From the NCBI GenBank assembly GCA_009731375.1, contig BJOX01000314.1, forward strand, positions 648,838-679,670: 30,833 bases of DNA, read 5' to 3'. This DNA comes from Paulinella micropora (Eukaryota; Cercozoa; Imbricatea; Euglyphida). Under the pieces are notes generated by a model. The model ran no database searches, had not been told where the DNA came from, and saw only the letters and a list, made by a program, of their open reading frames with translations. The position numbers and the translations under genes were made by a program. The number at the start of each line of letters is the position of its first letter. Positions within the stretch are counted from its first letter, which is position 1. Below are positions 1 through 9,353 of this stretch, one piece after another.

Positions 1-93
1 ATGACAAAACAAAAAGACTGCAAAAAAAACCAAAGGCTAGAAATCCTGCTTCTCCTCCCGGCCCCAGAAAACAAAAGGCCACGTCTTGGATAA
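1..93 (+). CDS. Possible 3' end of a gene entering from the left
   Basis: Frame 1 is open from the first base to a TAA at 91-93. It gives about 30 residues ending in a basic stretch (KRPRLG) that resembles a nuclear-localisation tail. A plus-strand gene here would converge with the minus-strand F-box gene and so fit the alternating layout of the whole window. There is no homology evidence, the segment is short, and an ATG at position 1 may be chance. Low confidence. Confidence 0.25.
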   Translation: MTKQKDCKKNQRLEILLLLPAPENKRPRLG

Positions 94-266
94 AAAAAGC
101 TCTTTGTTTTGTCAAAGTTCAGTTTAAAAAATATTTTACTATAAGCGGGTGCAAATTTTGTTGTTGTTTTCGTCGTGCAGGGCCTCTCGACTAGGTATCG
201 ACCGCCCGACTCTCTTGTCTCTTTCATCGTCAAATGAAAGTGTGCGCGCCTCCTGGGCTTTTTTTT
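94..266. other. AT-rich spacer downstream of the F-box/LRR gene
   Basis: The stretch holds A/T homopolymers (for example the T run ending at 268 next to the TAA stop of the minus gene) and no supported ORF. No canonical AATAAA was seen on either strand. It is probably a 3' flank between convergent genes. Confidence 0.4.
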
Positions 267-1599
267 TTAGTCGCAGTCGAATTCGAGCTCAACGCCGGGC
301 AAGTTGCGTTCGAACCAGGCTTTCATGATGCGCATGGCCGGTTTTGAAGCGGCATTTGCAAACGTTACGACCTCAAGCTTGGGCAAGAGTTGCAGTAGAT
401 AATAATTAGAAAGACGTGCCGGGCTTGTGACGGAGATCGGTCTCTTGAAGGTAACCGAGAGCTCCTTTAGCTCTGACAGCTCTGCCAGCTGCTCTAGGTC
501 TATGGTCTGCCCCGCCGGCAGATCGTCCAGGATCAAGGTCTGGAGCCGGCGCAGCGGGGGCAAGTCCCTCAGGGAGATGACAGAGCGCGGGCCCTCGACC
601 CAGAGAGTTTGTAGCGCGCAGTCTGGCAGGGAAATGTCGGTCGTGCCGGGGCCGACATTCCACCCACAGTCACGGAGGTACAGCTCGCGCACGCCGTCCA
701 AGCGTGTTAAAAGTCCGAGGCCTATCGAAGCGAAGCCCGATACATCTAGCACGTGCAGGCTGGCGCACCCAGCAAAGTCTGAGTTGGCCAGGGGGCTAGA
801 CCTGTTCTTGTCCACCAGCCCGAGCTTCCTGAGACCTCGGAAGCGCGCGAGTAGCCGCCGCAACTGCGCGGGGGCAGGCACGCAACCTTCGAGCTCCAGC
901 TCCTGCAGTTCCCGCGGCAATTGCAGGAGCTGTTGGAACAGCCGTTCGGACGAGGCTAGGCCTGCTGGATTTCTTACTTTCACCGAACGCAACGTCGGGA
1001 GCTGCGGCAGTTGCAGCCGTTGGCTATCAAAACTTTGCAGCAGAGGGGCACCGGATCTCTATCCCGGCAAGGCCCTGGGGCCAGTGCGCCAGCTTCAAAG
1101 AACGGTCGTACAGGGTAAGATGGTCGGCGTGCACGCTGCCCAGAAGGCCCAACTTCTGTAAGTCTTTTGTGAGCTTCGTCTCGAGGACCCGATTGATTTT
1201 CTGCGCAAGGCCTAAAAGGTCTACTTCTTCGAAGTGCATGCCCTCGATCAACACGAGTTGGCGCAACTCGCTCAGGTCGACGTAGCGGAACCTTACTCCC
1301 GCCTGGCTCCAGACCCGTCCGTAGCGCTTGAGGAGCTTTCGGGCGGGGTGATCACGGCGCTCCCAGTCGCCAAATCCTTGGGAGAAATGTAGTCCTTGCC
1401 ACATCTCGTTCCTGGTTTCGAAATGCTGCCGGACACGCCGACAACTGCTCGCACACGCCAAAATATCTGACAGCTCTAGCAACGACAGGACTTCCGACCA
1501 GACGTCGCATGGTAGCTCAAGCAGTGTGTCCGCCCCGTCGGTGTGTTCGTCGGTGGCCCGTTCTAACTTTTGCTTTTCGTCCTGGTGCTGAGCACTCAT
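267..1599 (-). pseudogene. F-box / leucine-rich-repeat protein, split by one frameshift
   Basis: F-box proteins are substrate adaptors of SCF ubiquitin ligases; the LRRs normally bind the target. The ATG at 1597-1599 opens a frame with a clear F-box at residues 26-67: a leucine/proline start, a VWSEVLSLLEL helix, a cysteine/arginine-rich second helix and a terminal EMW. That frame stops at about 1027. The LRR part (267-1058, open upstream to 1058) lies in another frame and overlaps it, with no gap in sense between the two halves, so one base is gained or lost near 1035-1058. The C-terminal part shows repeated LxxLxLxx units (LRKLGL, LHVLDV, VRELYL, LQTLIL, LKELSV). Whether the break is a sequencing error or true inactivation cannot be told here. 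The gene is divergent from the ankyrin-type gene and shares its 245-bp promoter region. F-box assignment is firm; target unknown. Confidence 0.75.
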
Positions 1600-1844
1600 T
1601 TTCCTTCTCGGCTATTTCCCGCCCCACACCTTTGAAAAGAAAAGTAAGAAAACAATCGACCTAGCAGCCAACACAAAACGTTCCCACACTACCCCCTCCC
1701 CCCGTTTCTCACATCCAAGGTTAGGCCCCCGCCTTTCCCGCCCGGTTCTGCAGGGCGCGTGCCCTTTCCCCCCCTCTTTGAACCAAGAAAAAAAAACGGG
1801 GCCTTGCAAAAGAGATCTTTTTGAAACTTGAGTTAAAGAAAACT
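1600..1844. promoter_or_regulatory. Divergent intergenic region with C tracts
   Basis: This separates the start codons of the minus F-box gene and the plus ankyrin gene. It contains several C runs (about 1690-1702 and 1768-1776) and an A run (1788-1797). No TATA box is obvious. By position it must hold both promoters. Confidence 0.5.
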
Positions 1845-3560
1845 ATGGAGCCCGCTAGGAAGAAGGCCTGCACTCGATGTGCTGCGCACCTACAAGCTGG
1901 GACACAAATTCTGCAGGAAAAAGAGAAGTCTTTTGCCAAACTCGTGGCGGGCGGAGCAGGTGACTTCGAACAAGAGCTAAAAAAACTCGTGGCCGAGAGC
2001 CGAGGCCCGATCTTAGAAGATGACACCCAAGGCAGTAGGTGTCTGTGGCGGTTAGCGACGATCTTTGGCTCTACCAGACCTATAGCTCACGTTCCGATCC
2101 TGGAGGCCAGGTACGAGGCCAAGCGCAAATTCGTGAGTGCCGTTCTGGCCAACCAACTTGTCTTTCCGGCCATGGTCGAAAGCAAGAGCCGAATACTCGG
2201 CGCACTACAAGGAGGGTGGAAAATTGATTGGAGGACCAAAGAAATTTATTACTGGGACCACATTTGGGCGAACGTACTTTGGCACTTGGCCAATCGTGGC
2301 CAGGAGGCTGCCCTGGCGAGCGCGCTACGAGACGGTGCGGACCCTAATCAGTACGCTGACGACGTTTCCGTTCTGCTGATTGCTTTGTCGCCCAACGAAG
2401 CTGTCCGCACACAGACCAGGTTGGAAATAGCCAAGCATCTCTTGGACCATCCGGCGCTAAGACACGACAACGCCTTTGATGACATTTATCGATTTTTATG
2501 CGAAGAAGAATTGGGTTCTCGAAGATCACAGGCCCGCAAACAAACGACGCTGAGGGGCCTGGCAGCAATGCCCAGCTTTTGTACAATCTTCCGGCAGGAA
2601 GATCAGACAGATGTCAGGGGAGGGTTTCTCCAGAGAATCATCAGCGAGGGCGTGCAATACAGCATTGTTTTGCCGTGGCTGCCGTGGCTCTTCCCAACCC
2701 TCAGGCCCCTGCGTACGACAGTGTTTGCGAGTGGCTAGTGGCGCCCGACGCCAAGCGGGCGGAGAAGGAAGACATGCTACTAGCGCTGGCTAAATTACGT
2801 AGCTTTAGCGAGGCCTTCCAAACACAGGACGCCCGTGCCAGAGGCTTCCTGCAGAGGATCTGCACCGGAGGCCTCGTGTGCGACGCGGTTTCGCCCGTTC
2901 TGCCGTTGCTAGTACGAACATTCCCCGGCCTCGGGCACCCCCAGTACGGCACTGTTTGCAGATTTCTAGCGGCGCCCGGCATCCACGAAACGCACAAAAG
3001 AGACATGCTACTAGCGCTGGCCGTATTGCGTGGCTTTAGCGAGGCCTTCCAAACACAAGACACGTTGGCCGGCGGCTTCCTGCAGAAGGTTGTCACCGAC
3101 GGTGCGACCTACATCCACGTGTTGCCCGTCCTGCCGTTGCTGGTACAAACATTTCCCGGCCTCGGGCACCCTACGTACGGCACTGTTTGCAACTTTCTAG
3201 TCGCGGCCGGCACCAACGAGATGGACAAAAAAGACGTGCTGCTAGCTCTGGCTGGCTTGAGTGGCTTTGGCCAGGCGTTCCAAACCCAAGACGCCAAAGA
3301 TCCTGCCGGCGGCTTCCTGAACGGCGTGTACCACAGCCCCGGTTATCGGGNNNNNNNNNNATTCTCGAGCGGCCGTAGCGCCCGTCTTGCCCGAGCTGTT
3401 CTACCTGTTGCCGGAATTAACCTTGCCTACTGATCACAGATCTCAGTTTGACTTGGTTGAGGACATCTACAATGCCTTGTTAGCACTGCCACTTGATTCA
3501 GTATACACAGGCCCGCTGGACCAAGCACTAACACGTGCCTGTAAACCTGTGGATTCATAA
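1845..3560 (+). CDS. Ankyrin-type protein with C-terminal 77-residue tandem repeats (one frameshift, one 10-N gap)
   Basis: The first ATG (1845) follows an AAAACT context. The N-terminal part has an ankyrin-like segment around 2257-2440 containing GADPN (2331-2349) and a second helix pair with LLDHPAL. The C-terminal half is built of tandem repeats spaced exactly 231 nt (77 codons): FQTQD-type motifs lie at about 2816, 3047 and 3278, each followed by GFLQ, VLPLL, TFPGLGHP, YGTVC and an FLAAPG-like end. A degenerate first unit lies in the upstream frame (to 2738) and a partial last unit follows the N gap. The frame changes near 2690-2710 and again across the 10-N join at 3351-3360. After the gap the sensible frame runs from 3363 to TAA 3558-3560. 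Ankyrins are protein-binding scaffolds; I do not recognise the 77-residue repeat, which looks alpha-helical. Confidence 0.65.
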
Positions 3561-3828
3561 ACAATCGGGTGCGAAAGAGAAAAAAAACGAAACAAAAAAA
3601 AGCTGCCCCGTCCGCCTCAAAAACCCCCCCCCCCTCCCACTTTCCCCCCACCTTTTGGCGGTAGGGAGCGAGAATGTGAGCCAAGGGCGGGGGGGCCGCA
3701 CGACAAAAAAGATCAGAGGTGTGGAAACGAAGGGGGAGGGGGGGGGCCGGGTGCCTTTCGTTTCCTTTCTCTGATCTCTTTTGGGTCCCTCCCCACAAAA
3801 ACCTGCGCAGGCCGGGGCAAAAACCAAT
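3561..3828. other. Non-coding spacer with long G and C homopolymers
   Basis: This follows the ankyrin-type gene and holds a C run (about 3624-3636), a G run followed by GGCC (3690-3698) and a purine-rich G run followed by GGCC (3731-3749). The same G-run plus GGCC signature appears in divergent promoter regions elsewhere in the window. No ORF is convincing. Confidence 0.5.
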
Positions 3829-4192
3829 CCCCCATGATTTTGGCGAGCGGAGAGGACGGAGCAGCCGGCAAGACACTCAAAGCCAAGAAATGGCGGAACT
3901 TAGGCTGCAGCACGCGGTAGAGCAGAAAGCTCTTACAACAAGACACACTTTGCGCGCAACTAAAAGTGGGGGAAAGCGGCTCTCTTAGTCTGGCGTTTGG
4001 GGAGGTTCTTTGTTGTTTTCTGCTCGTGTGCCAGCGCGCTGGCCCAGGAAAAAAAGAAGGTGCGAGGGTCTGTTCAAAAAAAGGCACCTCTGGAAAAAAA
4101 GGAAAAAACCTTTTAACGAAACAAAAAGAGAGGGGCTGTTTTTTTGTACATTAAAAAAAGTTTATTTTTCTTGCTTGATTTTCTGCTCCCCC
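3829..4192 (+). repeat. Block X, copy 1
   Basis: About 360 bp nearly identical to 7344-7710, from CCCCATGATTTTGGCGAGCG to TTATTTTTCTTGCTTGATTT. Differences are mostly single bases and homopolymer indels. A short reading frame that is open in copy 2 is broken here by a one-base insertion near 3929. The block ends with ATTAAA (plus) and TTTATT at 4161-4166, which is AATAAA on the minus strand. In copy 2 that signal sits downstream of the minus gene at 7824; here no minus gene follows. Confidence 0.85.
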
Positions 4193-4384
4193 CTGGCATT
4201 CAGGTTGGGTGAATTTCGACAAATCTCGGTCGACAGACTTTTTAATGACAGTACAGTACCAAGCATTAAACTTACACCTCGATTCTTAGGAGGAGAAAAA
4301 AGGAAGAAACAGCTTTACCGAAAATCACACACGCAACCCAAAGTCAACCATCTGTATGCACGCACCAAATCAACAACAAACCTT

Positions 4385-4682
4385 TACACACACACACGCA
4401 ATTCACACACGTCAATCACAGACAACATAGCGCGCACACACACACACACAAACTTCAAGAATCTTGCATCAAACACACAATTCACACACGAATCAGACAA
4501 GCACACGCTTACACACACACGTACACACACACTTACACACACACGCGTACACACACACTTACACACACACGTACACACACATACGTACACACACAGGCAC
4601 CCCCAGAGTCAACAATCTATACACACACCAATCAAAAAAAAAACCTTTCCACACACAAACACACACGCAAACACATATTCAG
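4385..4682 (+). repeat. CA-rich microsatellite, copy 1
   Basis: Runs of ACAC interrupted by TTCACACACGC, TTACACACACAC and GTACACACACA units. Alternating purine-pyrimidine DNA of this type can adopt Z-form. It is followed at once by a poly-G/poly-C stretch. Confidence 0.9.
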
Positions 4683-4808
4683 ACGTGAGGGGTGGGGGGG
4701 GGGGGGGGGGGGGAAACCCCCCCCCCCCCCCCCCCCCCCCCGGGGTTCCCGGGGGGNNNNNNNNNNCCCCAATGGGGTGCAAAGGCCCCCCCTTCGATTA
4801 CGGTTTTG

Positions 4809-4884
4809 GCTCAGTGCTGCCAACATGGGGGTTTGCTCAATGCTGCCAACATTGAGTTTGCTCAATGCTGCCAACATTGGGTTT
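4809..4884 (+). repeat. 25-bp tandem repeats with imperfect palindrome core, copy 1
   Basis: Three units start at 4809, 4835 and 4860, with a partial fourth at 4885. Each carries the 17-mer CAATGCTGCCAACATTG, whose outer five bases pair (CAATG/CATTG) and which is symmetrical at most inner positions, like a binding site for a dimer. The array is preceded by GGCCCCCCC-TTCGATTACGGTTT. Confidence 0.85.
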
Positions 4885-5035
4885 GCACAATGTGAGGTTT
4901 AGATTTGGCCCCCCCCCCTTCCTATCGCACCCCTTACAATCGTTGTGCGTCCCTTTCGCCAAGGTACAACCCCCTTCCCAGCTTGTGTTGTTTTCCTTGG
5001 TTGCATGGCGTGTAAAGGGACATGTTTTCTTTCGG

Positions 5036-5505
5036 GTTGTGTATGTGTGTGTATATGTGTGTGTGTGCCAGGGACGATATCTTTGGGTTGCGTGTGTGTA
5101 TGTGCGTGCCAGGGATGATTTCTTGGGGTTGCGTGTGTGTATGTGCGTGCCAGGGAAGATTTCTTGGGGTTGCGTGTGTGTGTGTGTGTGTGTTTGTGTG
5201 TGTAAGGATTTTTTTTTCATTCAATGTGTGTGTGTGGTTGCGTGTGTGTTGTACGTAGAAGTTTGTTTTCCTCGGTTGCGTGTGTGTATGTGTGTGCCAG
5301 GGAAGATTTCTTTCGGGTTGTTTGTTTGTGTGTGTGTAAGGCCTTTGGTTTCGTTGTATGTGTGTGTGTGGTTTGCATGTTATGTGTACAGAAAGGCGTG
5401 TTTCGTGTGCGCTGTGTGTCAAATGTCGTTTTTTGGGTCGCGTGTGTGTACAGAAAGACGTGTTTCTTGGGTTTGCGTGTGTGTTGTTTTGGTGTGTGTG
5501 TGTGC
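5036..5505 (+). repeat. TG-rich tract with 41-bp minisatellite, copy 1
   Basis: GTGTGT runs surround units that begin GCCAGGGA and continue with a GATTTCTTGG-like core. Unit starts at 5067, 5108 and 5149 are exactly 41 bp apart; a further unit lies at 5297. It is complementary in composition to the CA tract about 350 bp upstream. Confidence 0.85.
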
Positions 5506-5640
5506 ATAAAAATCCGTTTATCGGATTTCTGTGTAAGGGCATCACTGCCTCTGGCTGTCACGGTGTGTCTACGTGTGTGCTCGAGCTGCGTGCATAGAGA
5601 GGGATTTGACTTTTTGTATAAGTTAAGTTGTGTGTGTAAT

Positions 5641-5960
5641 AGGCCTTTCGCTTTCTCTGCCCTTCCCTCTATCTATCTCTCTTTCGCCTCTGAAAAGTTA
5701 TTTATTTGTTCTTCATTGCCCTTGTGGTATGCAAGCCCACTGCTCCTTCTTCCTCTCTCTCTCTCTCTCTCCATTGCTCTTTATCTATTGTCTCTTTTTC
5801 CGTTTCTTTCTCTATTTGTTTAGTGGTGTGTGTGTTTTGTATTGTCTAGTGCCTGTCTTTATTTTTTTTGCACTTGTCGAGGGGTATGCGCATGCCAATT
5901 TTCTTTTGACTGTTTTGTGCAGTACCAACACGATAGTCAAAACCAACCTTCGCGCACACC
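5641..5960 (+). promoter_or_regulatory. Pyrimidine-rich 5' flank of the first paralogue
   Basis: CT-rich runs (about 5752-5772 and 5786-5818) lead into CCAATTTTCTTTTGACTG and TGTGCAG (about 5916-5922), then a short leader and the ATG at 5961 in a good context (CACACCATG). The second copy also has CCAATTTTCTTTT then TGTGCAG before its ATG. It may be a promoter or the 3' end of a 5'-UTR intron. Confidence 0.45.
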
Positions 5961-7180
5961 ATGCCTTCCAAGCACGCCGACATCTCACCCTCCTCGCCCG
6001 TAGCCAAACGCGCCAAGCTGGCTGAACCGGACTTCGACCGTCGTAAGGCGGCCGATCTCAGCCTGCCGGAAGTCGCGTATGCTGGCTACGAGTTCGGGGA
6101 CCCAGACAGAACCGTCCCGCTCGAGATGTTCACCCAAAGACTCAACAACGGCATCGACGGCGCCGACCGCGTGGCCGAGTTGCGCGTCTCCTCCTGCCGC
6201 CAAGAAAAATACCTGCAAGTCGAGCTACGCATGAGTGGCCGGGACCTACCGCAGCCGACGGTTACGGTGCTGCACGCGCGCCGTCGGGTGTACAAAGATA
6301 TGCAGGCAGAAGAATTACGGTTCTACCTCCAGCAGCAAGTTATCAGCTGCCTCGCTGATGACACCCTCCGGTGGCTGCGCGACGAGGTGAAGATTCACGG
6401 CGCACGGGTTGATTTATTTTTGCACACGGGCTTGGATCCGCACGACGACAAGAAAAACATCGACAATTGCCAGGACGTGGAATACGCTACGCGCTACGTG
6501 CAATCAATCACGCCGCCGCACCCCGCGCTGACAAAGTTCCGGGCAGATTTCCGCACTCAGGACGCCAGCCTGCTACCACCGGAAATTCTAAGCGGCTTGG
6601 GCCAGGAGCTAGATACCAAGTTCGAGCGCCATGAGCCGGTGGAGTACTCGCTCAAACTCGAACTGTTCCGGGCAAAGCTGGCGCCGTCCGCCCAGGGCAA
6701 GGAGAAGATTGGCACCCCCTGGCTGGTGGTTGACACGCGTCCTTATCACCACCTCCTGCAAGTGCGCCTAGAACTTCGCAACCGCCGTAGTCGCTCTGGC
6801 CGACCCGCCGCCGATGTCACCGTCCTGCACGCACAACGCTGCTTGGATCCTTGGCGAGCCCCGGACGTCCGCGCCTACATCCTGGGCCACACGAACCTCT
6901 TTACCGGACAGACTACGTTGGCTTGGCTCAGAAAATTGTGACGATCCGCGGCTCGGTTGATAACTTGCAAGCGCGCCTGGACCCTACCCAGACCACCAGA
7001 AATTATGATGGCAGCGCGCGGCTGTACAAACTTTTTTGCCCCAAGCTGAGCTCGGCCCTGCCGCTACACCCCGAATTGCTCAGCGAGGCAGAACACTGGC
7101 TCCTTTACGACGGCGCAACGACCGACGACGACTACCTCGAGGAATCGCCCGAAGCGCAAGTAGAACACGGGGAAGAATAG
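5961..7180 (+). CDS. Nuclear-targeted duplicated-domain protein, copy A (one frameshift)
   Basis: I do not recognise the family. ATG 5961 has a strong context. Residues 13-20 read PVAKRAKL, close to the c-Myc-type monopartite nuclear localisation signal and conserved in the paralogue at 11441. The body contains two related halves: an LQVELR / TVTVLHARR / LRFYL-Q / TLRWLR / GLDP pattern in the first half and LQVRLELR / VTVLHAQR / VRAYILGH / TTLAWL / RLDP in the second. Each half then has an L-x-KF or KLFCP segment and an LLPPE or LHPEL motif. The frame stops at 6941. The paralogue shows that one C is missing near 6930 (CTCAG against CTCCAG), after which the reading continues in another frame to 7180. 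It ends with an acidic tail. A poly(A) signal follows at 7254. The duplication and NLS are seen; function is unknown. Confidence 0.7.
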
Positions 7181-7343
7181 ACAGTTCCCGTTGCCCCCCA
7201 AGCCTAGTGAGGTTCAGACATTTCGGAGGTGCAAGTTTAAAAAAAACAAAATCAATAAAACAAACTTGGCGACTGTATGCTGGTGGTAAAGCCATGTCTG
7301 TGAAAAAGCGCACCCGGACCTTGATGGGGGAAAAACAACCCCC
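7181..7343 (+). terminator. 3' flank with AATAAA at 7254-7259
   Basis: The context ATCAATAAAA is shared with the 3' flank of the paralogue (12768-12773), suggesting a poly(A) signal 74 bp after the stop. The rest of the flank is unlike the paralogue's. Confidence 0.55.
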
Positions 7344-7710
7344 CATGATTTTGGCGAGCGGAGAGGACGGAGCAGCCGGCAAGACACTCAAAGCCAAGAA
7401 ATGGCGGACCTTAGGCTGCAGCACGCGGTAGAGCAGAAGCTCTTACAACAAGAAGCACTTTGCGCGCAACTAAAGGTGGGGGGAAGCGGCTCTCTTAGTC
7501 TGGCGTTTGGGGATGTTCTTTTTTTGTTTTCTGCTCGTGTGCTAAGAATTCGGCGCGCGCTGGCCCAGGAAAAAAAGAAGTTGCGAGGGTCTGTTCAAAA
7601 AAAAGGCACCTCTGGACAAAAAGGAAAAAGCCTTTTAACGAAACAAAAAGGAGGGGGGCTGTTTTCTTTGTACATTAAAAAAAAGTTTATTTTTCTTGCT
7701 TGATTTTCTG
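7344..7710 (+). repeat. Block X, copy 2
   Basis: Near-identical copy of 3829-4192. It sits between copy A of the paralogous gene and the minus gene at 7824. Its distal end contains TTTATT at 7686-7691 (AATAAA on the minus strand), 133 bp beyond that gene's stop codon, so it probably supplies that gene's poly(A) site. Confidence 0.85.
7401..7703 (+). CDS. Small coiled-coil-like ORF inside block X
   Basis: This is a 100-residue frame starting at an ATG with A at -3. Residues 1-25 (LRLQHAVEQKLLQQEALCAQLK) and about 52-60 (RALAQEKKKLRG) look like two halves of one coiled coil, followed by a Lys/Gly-rich tail. The segment between them has a possible GT start, a T-rich tract and a TGCTAAG end, so it could be an intron that also reads through in frame. 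Copy 1 of block X has lost this frame. It may be a gene relic. Low confidence. Confidence 0.3.
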   Translation: MADLRLQHAVEQKLLQQEALCAQLKVGGSGSLSLAFGDVLFLFSARVLRIRRALAQEKKKLRGSVQKKGTSGQKGKSLLTKQKGGGLFSLYIKKKFIFLA

Positions 7711-7823
7711 CGCCCTCCCCCGGCAGTTGTTTGTTCCCTGCTAGCGCTTTGTTTTTTTGCCTCGGGGCTTTTTCTGGCGTGTGCCTTGGGCCGGCTTGTT
7801 TTTTCTGGGTAGGGCGCTGAAAA

Positions 7824-9353
7824 TCACGGGCCACTAATCACACAGTTGTCTGTCGTTAGGCGACCCCGATTATGACGCAGGCGCATGTTCTTGGCCCTCA
7901 AAAGGACGGGCTGTCCGATGTCTTCGAGCCGGACATCTACTACCTGCATTTCTTCGTAATCGTCGTCACCCTCGAGTTGTATGGACGGGGTTCTCAAACC
8001 TCGGAGCACCAGGACTCGATCGTGCTTTGTATCTTTAACATCAAAGTCGTTCCGAACACCCGTTTCGTTGGTGAACTTGATGACGAGCGGCGGCAGCGCC
8101 TTGGAACCCGGGGCCTGTGTGATGGCGATAGTCTGGGAAGCCCCTAGTAAAGGTTCATGGATCTCGAGCGTGGCCCGCCGGGAAAGGTGTTCGTTACGCG
8201 AGCACAGCTCAACCTTGGACAGCTTGTTGGTGTCTCTGACTTTCAGGAAGAAGTCGGTCGGGGCCGCGGCCCGGGCTGGCCAAACCCACGCTAGCGACCG
8301 TAGGCCACCAATGTCGAGCTCAAGGCGGTTGAGCACGCTGTCGACTGTGCGGCCTATCTCCCAATCCGCCTCCCGCTCTGGCAGATTGTCGCAGTTTTCA
8401 AGCATGAGGCTAGTAAGGCGCGGGTACGTGCGGAGACATTCCTCCAGGAATCCCTTAAACCCGGTTTTTTTATATTCACAGTTCATGGACATTTCCGTCA
8501 CTACTAAGCCCGCCGGCACCTTGAAGCCGGGCACGGACGCAAAGTCATCAAAAAGATAGGCCTCTGGACGAACGGCAGGGCGTATCACGAGGCCCTCGTC
8601 CTGAGTAGGGCCGTGGACCTCCAGCGTGACAGGAACATCCCTGTGCCCGTTGTTCTGTCGGGCGGCGGCGGTATTCTTCAGCACGAAGCCCGAGTCGAGC
8701 CCGTTCCGGCCCCAGCGCCAAAGGGCCAGTTGGACGTCGATCAAATCTTGGGCTGTGGGCTCGAACAACTGCGTGGCGTTGTTTTTCGAAAGTGTCAGAT
8801 TGGTCAGGTCCCGGCTCAGCTCCTGCCACATGAGCTGTTCGAATTCTTGGCGCAGCACAAGCATGTTTTTCTTGGGGTCCGAATTGCTGGGCGGCGCTAG
8901 CTCCAAGGAGGTACAGCTGCAGCAGCGACAGGGCCGCAGCTTGTGCAGCACACGGGTGACACCCGCATACCGGGCCAGCGCCGTCTGCTTGGACCGCTGC
9001 AGGTAGGCCAGCAGTCTGCGCGCGACCTCTTGGATCTCCTTCTGCTCTTGCTTGGTGCCGACAGACTTGTCGCTAGCGGAGGGCATCACCACCAGCTTAA
9101 CAGGTGACGACGGTTTCAGCAGCATGGCGCACAGCAGGCGGGTCTCTCTGGCGCCCAAGTTAAGGCCAGGCGGTCGGTAGATGCACACAGCATCCTTCCA
9201 ACGCACGGGGTCCGGGGGGCCAGCGTGGCACGGAGCGCGGGCCTGGCGCTGCTCGGGTGGGCAGTCAAGGCAAAGACCACACAGATGGTCAGCTGCTATT
9301 TCCGTCCTGGGCTTCTTGTTCGGGCGCGCCTGGGAGTTGTCCCTGGTTGACAT
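7824..9353 (-). CDS. Cysteine-cluster / LRR-like protein, 509 aa
   Basis: Intact frame from ATG 9351-9353. Residues 10-18 (RPNKKPRTE) look like a nuclear localisation signal. Cysteines at 25, 28, 31 and 42 (CGLCLDC...C) suggest a small zinc-binding knuckle, and a second cluster (CRCCSC) lies near residue 150. The middle has LRR-like pieces (LTSLMLENC, LNRLELDIGGLRSLAWV) and the C-terminal third alternates short hydrophobic strands with charged turns, as in beta-solenoid or LRR ends. I cannot name a family. The gene lies between block X copy 2 and block Y copy 2. The matching gene is absent between the first X and Y copies. It is divergent from the paralogue at 11441. Confidence 0.7.
   Translation of the reverse strand: MSTRDNSQARPNKKPRTEIAADHLCGLCLDCPPEQRQARAPCHAGPPDPVRWKDAVCIYRPPGLNLGARETRLLCAMLLKPSSPVKLVVMPSASDKSVGTKQEQKEIQEVARRLLAYLQRSKQTALARYAGVTRVLHKLRPCRCCSCTSLELAPPSNSDPKKNMLVLRQEFEQLMWQELSRDLTNLTLSKNNATQLFEPTAQDLIDVQLALWRWGRNGLDSGFVLKNTAAARQNNGHRDVPVTLEVHGPTQDEGLVIRPAVRPEAYLFDDFASVPGFKVPAGLVVTEMSMNCEYKKTGFKGFLEECLRTYPRLTSLMLENCDNLPEREADWEIGRTVDSVLNRLELDIGGLRSLAWVWPARAAAPTDFFLKVRDTNKLSKVELCSRNEHLSRRATLEIHEPLLGASQTIAITQAPGSKALPPLVIKFTNETGVRNDFDVKDTKHDRVLVLRGLRTPSIQLEGDDDYEEMQVVDVRLEDIGQPVLLRAKNMRLRHNRGRLTTDNCVISGP

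Larger units (their letters stand above)
4197..5640 (+). repeat. Block Y, copy 1: CA/TG-rich non-coding module
   Basis: This matches 9619-11165 in order. The parts are a ~190-bp unique leader beginning CATTCAGGTTGGGTG, a CA-rich tract (about 4385-4682), a G run then C run (4692-4741) with a 10-N join (4757-4766), a 25-bp tandem array (4809-4884), a leader ending near 5035, and a TG-rich tract (about 5036-5505). By eye the leader and the 5217-5640 segment are roughly 95% identical between copies. No protein is convincing: long reading frames here are Cys/Val/His/Thr-only translations of CA/TG repeats. Confidence 0.85.

Noticed and set aside
427-1161. 244-residue plus-strand frame opposite the F-box/LRR gene
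   Set aside because: Ser/Arg-rich shadow of the minus-strand gene with no recognisable domain; the minus frames show F-box and LRR periodicity.
4385-5505. CRISPR array or telomere
   Set aside because: The 25-bp and 41-bp repeats are directly adjacent without unique spacers, and the CA/TG units do not match known telomere repeats.
4865-5823. Long Cys/Val-rich and His/Thr-rich open frames across the TG and CA tracts, in both block Y copies
   Set aside because: They are direct translations of (TG)n or (CA)n in all frames, occur on both strands, and change length with repeat number. No start context or domain supports them.
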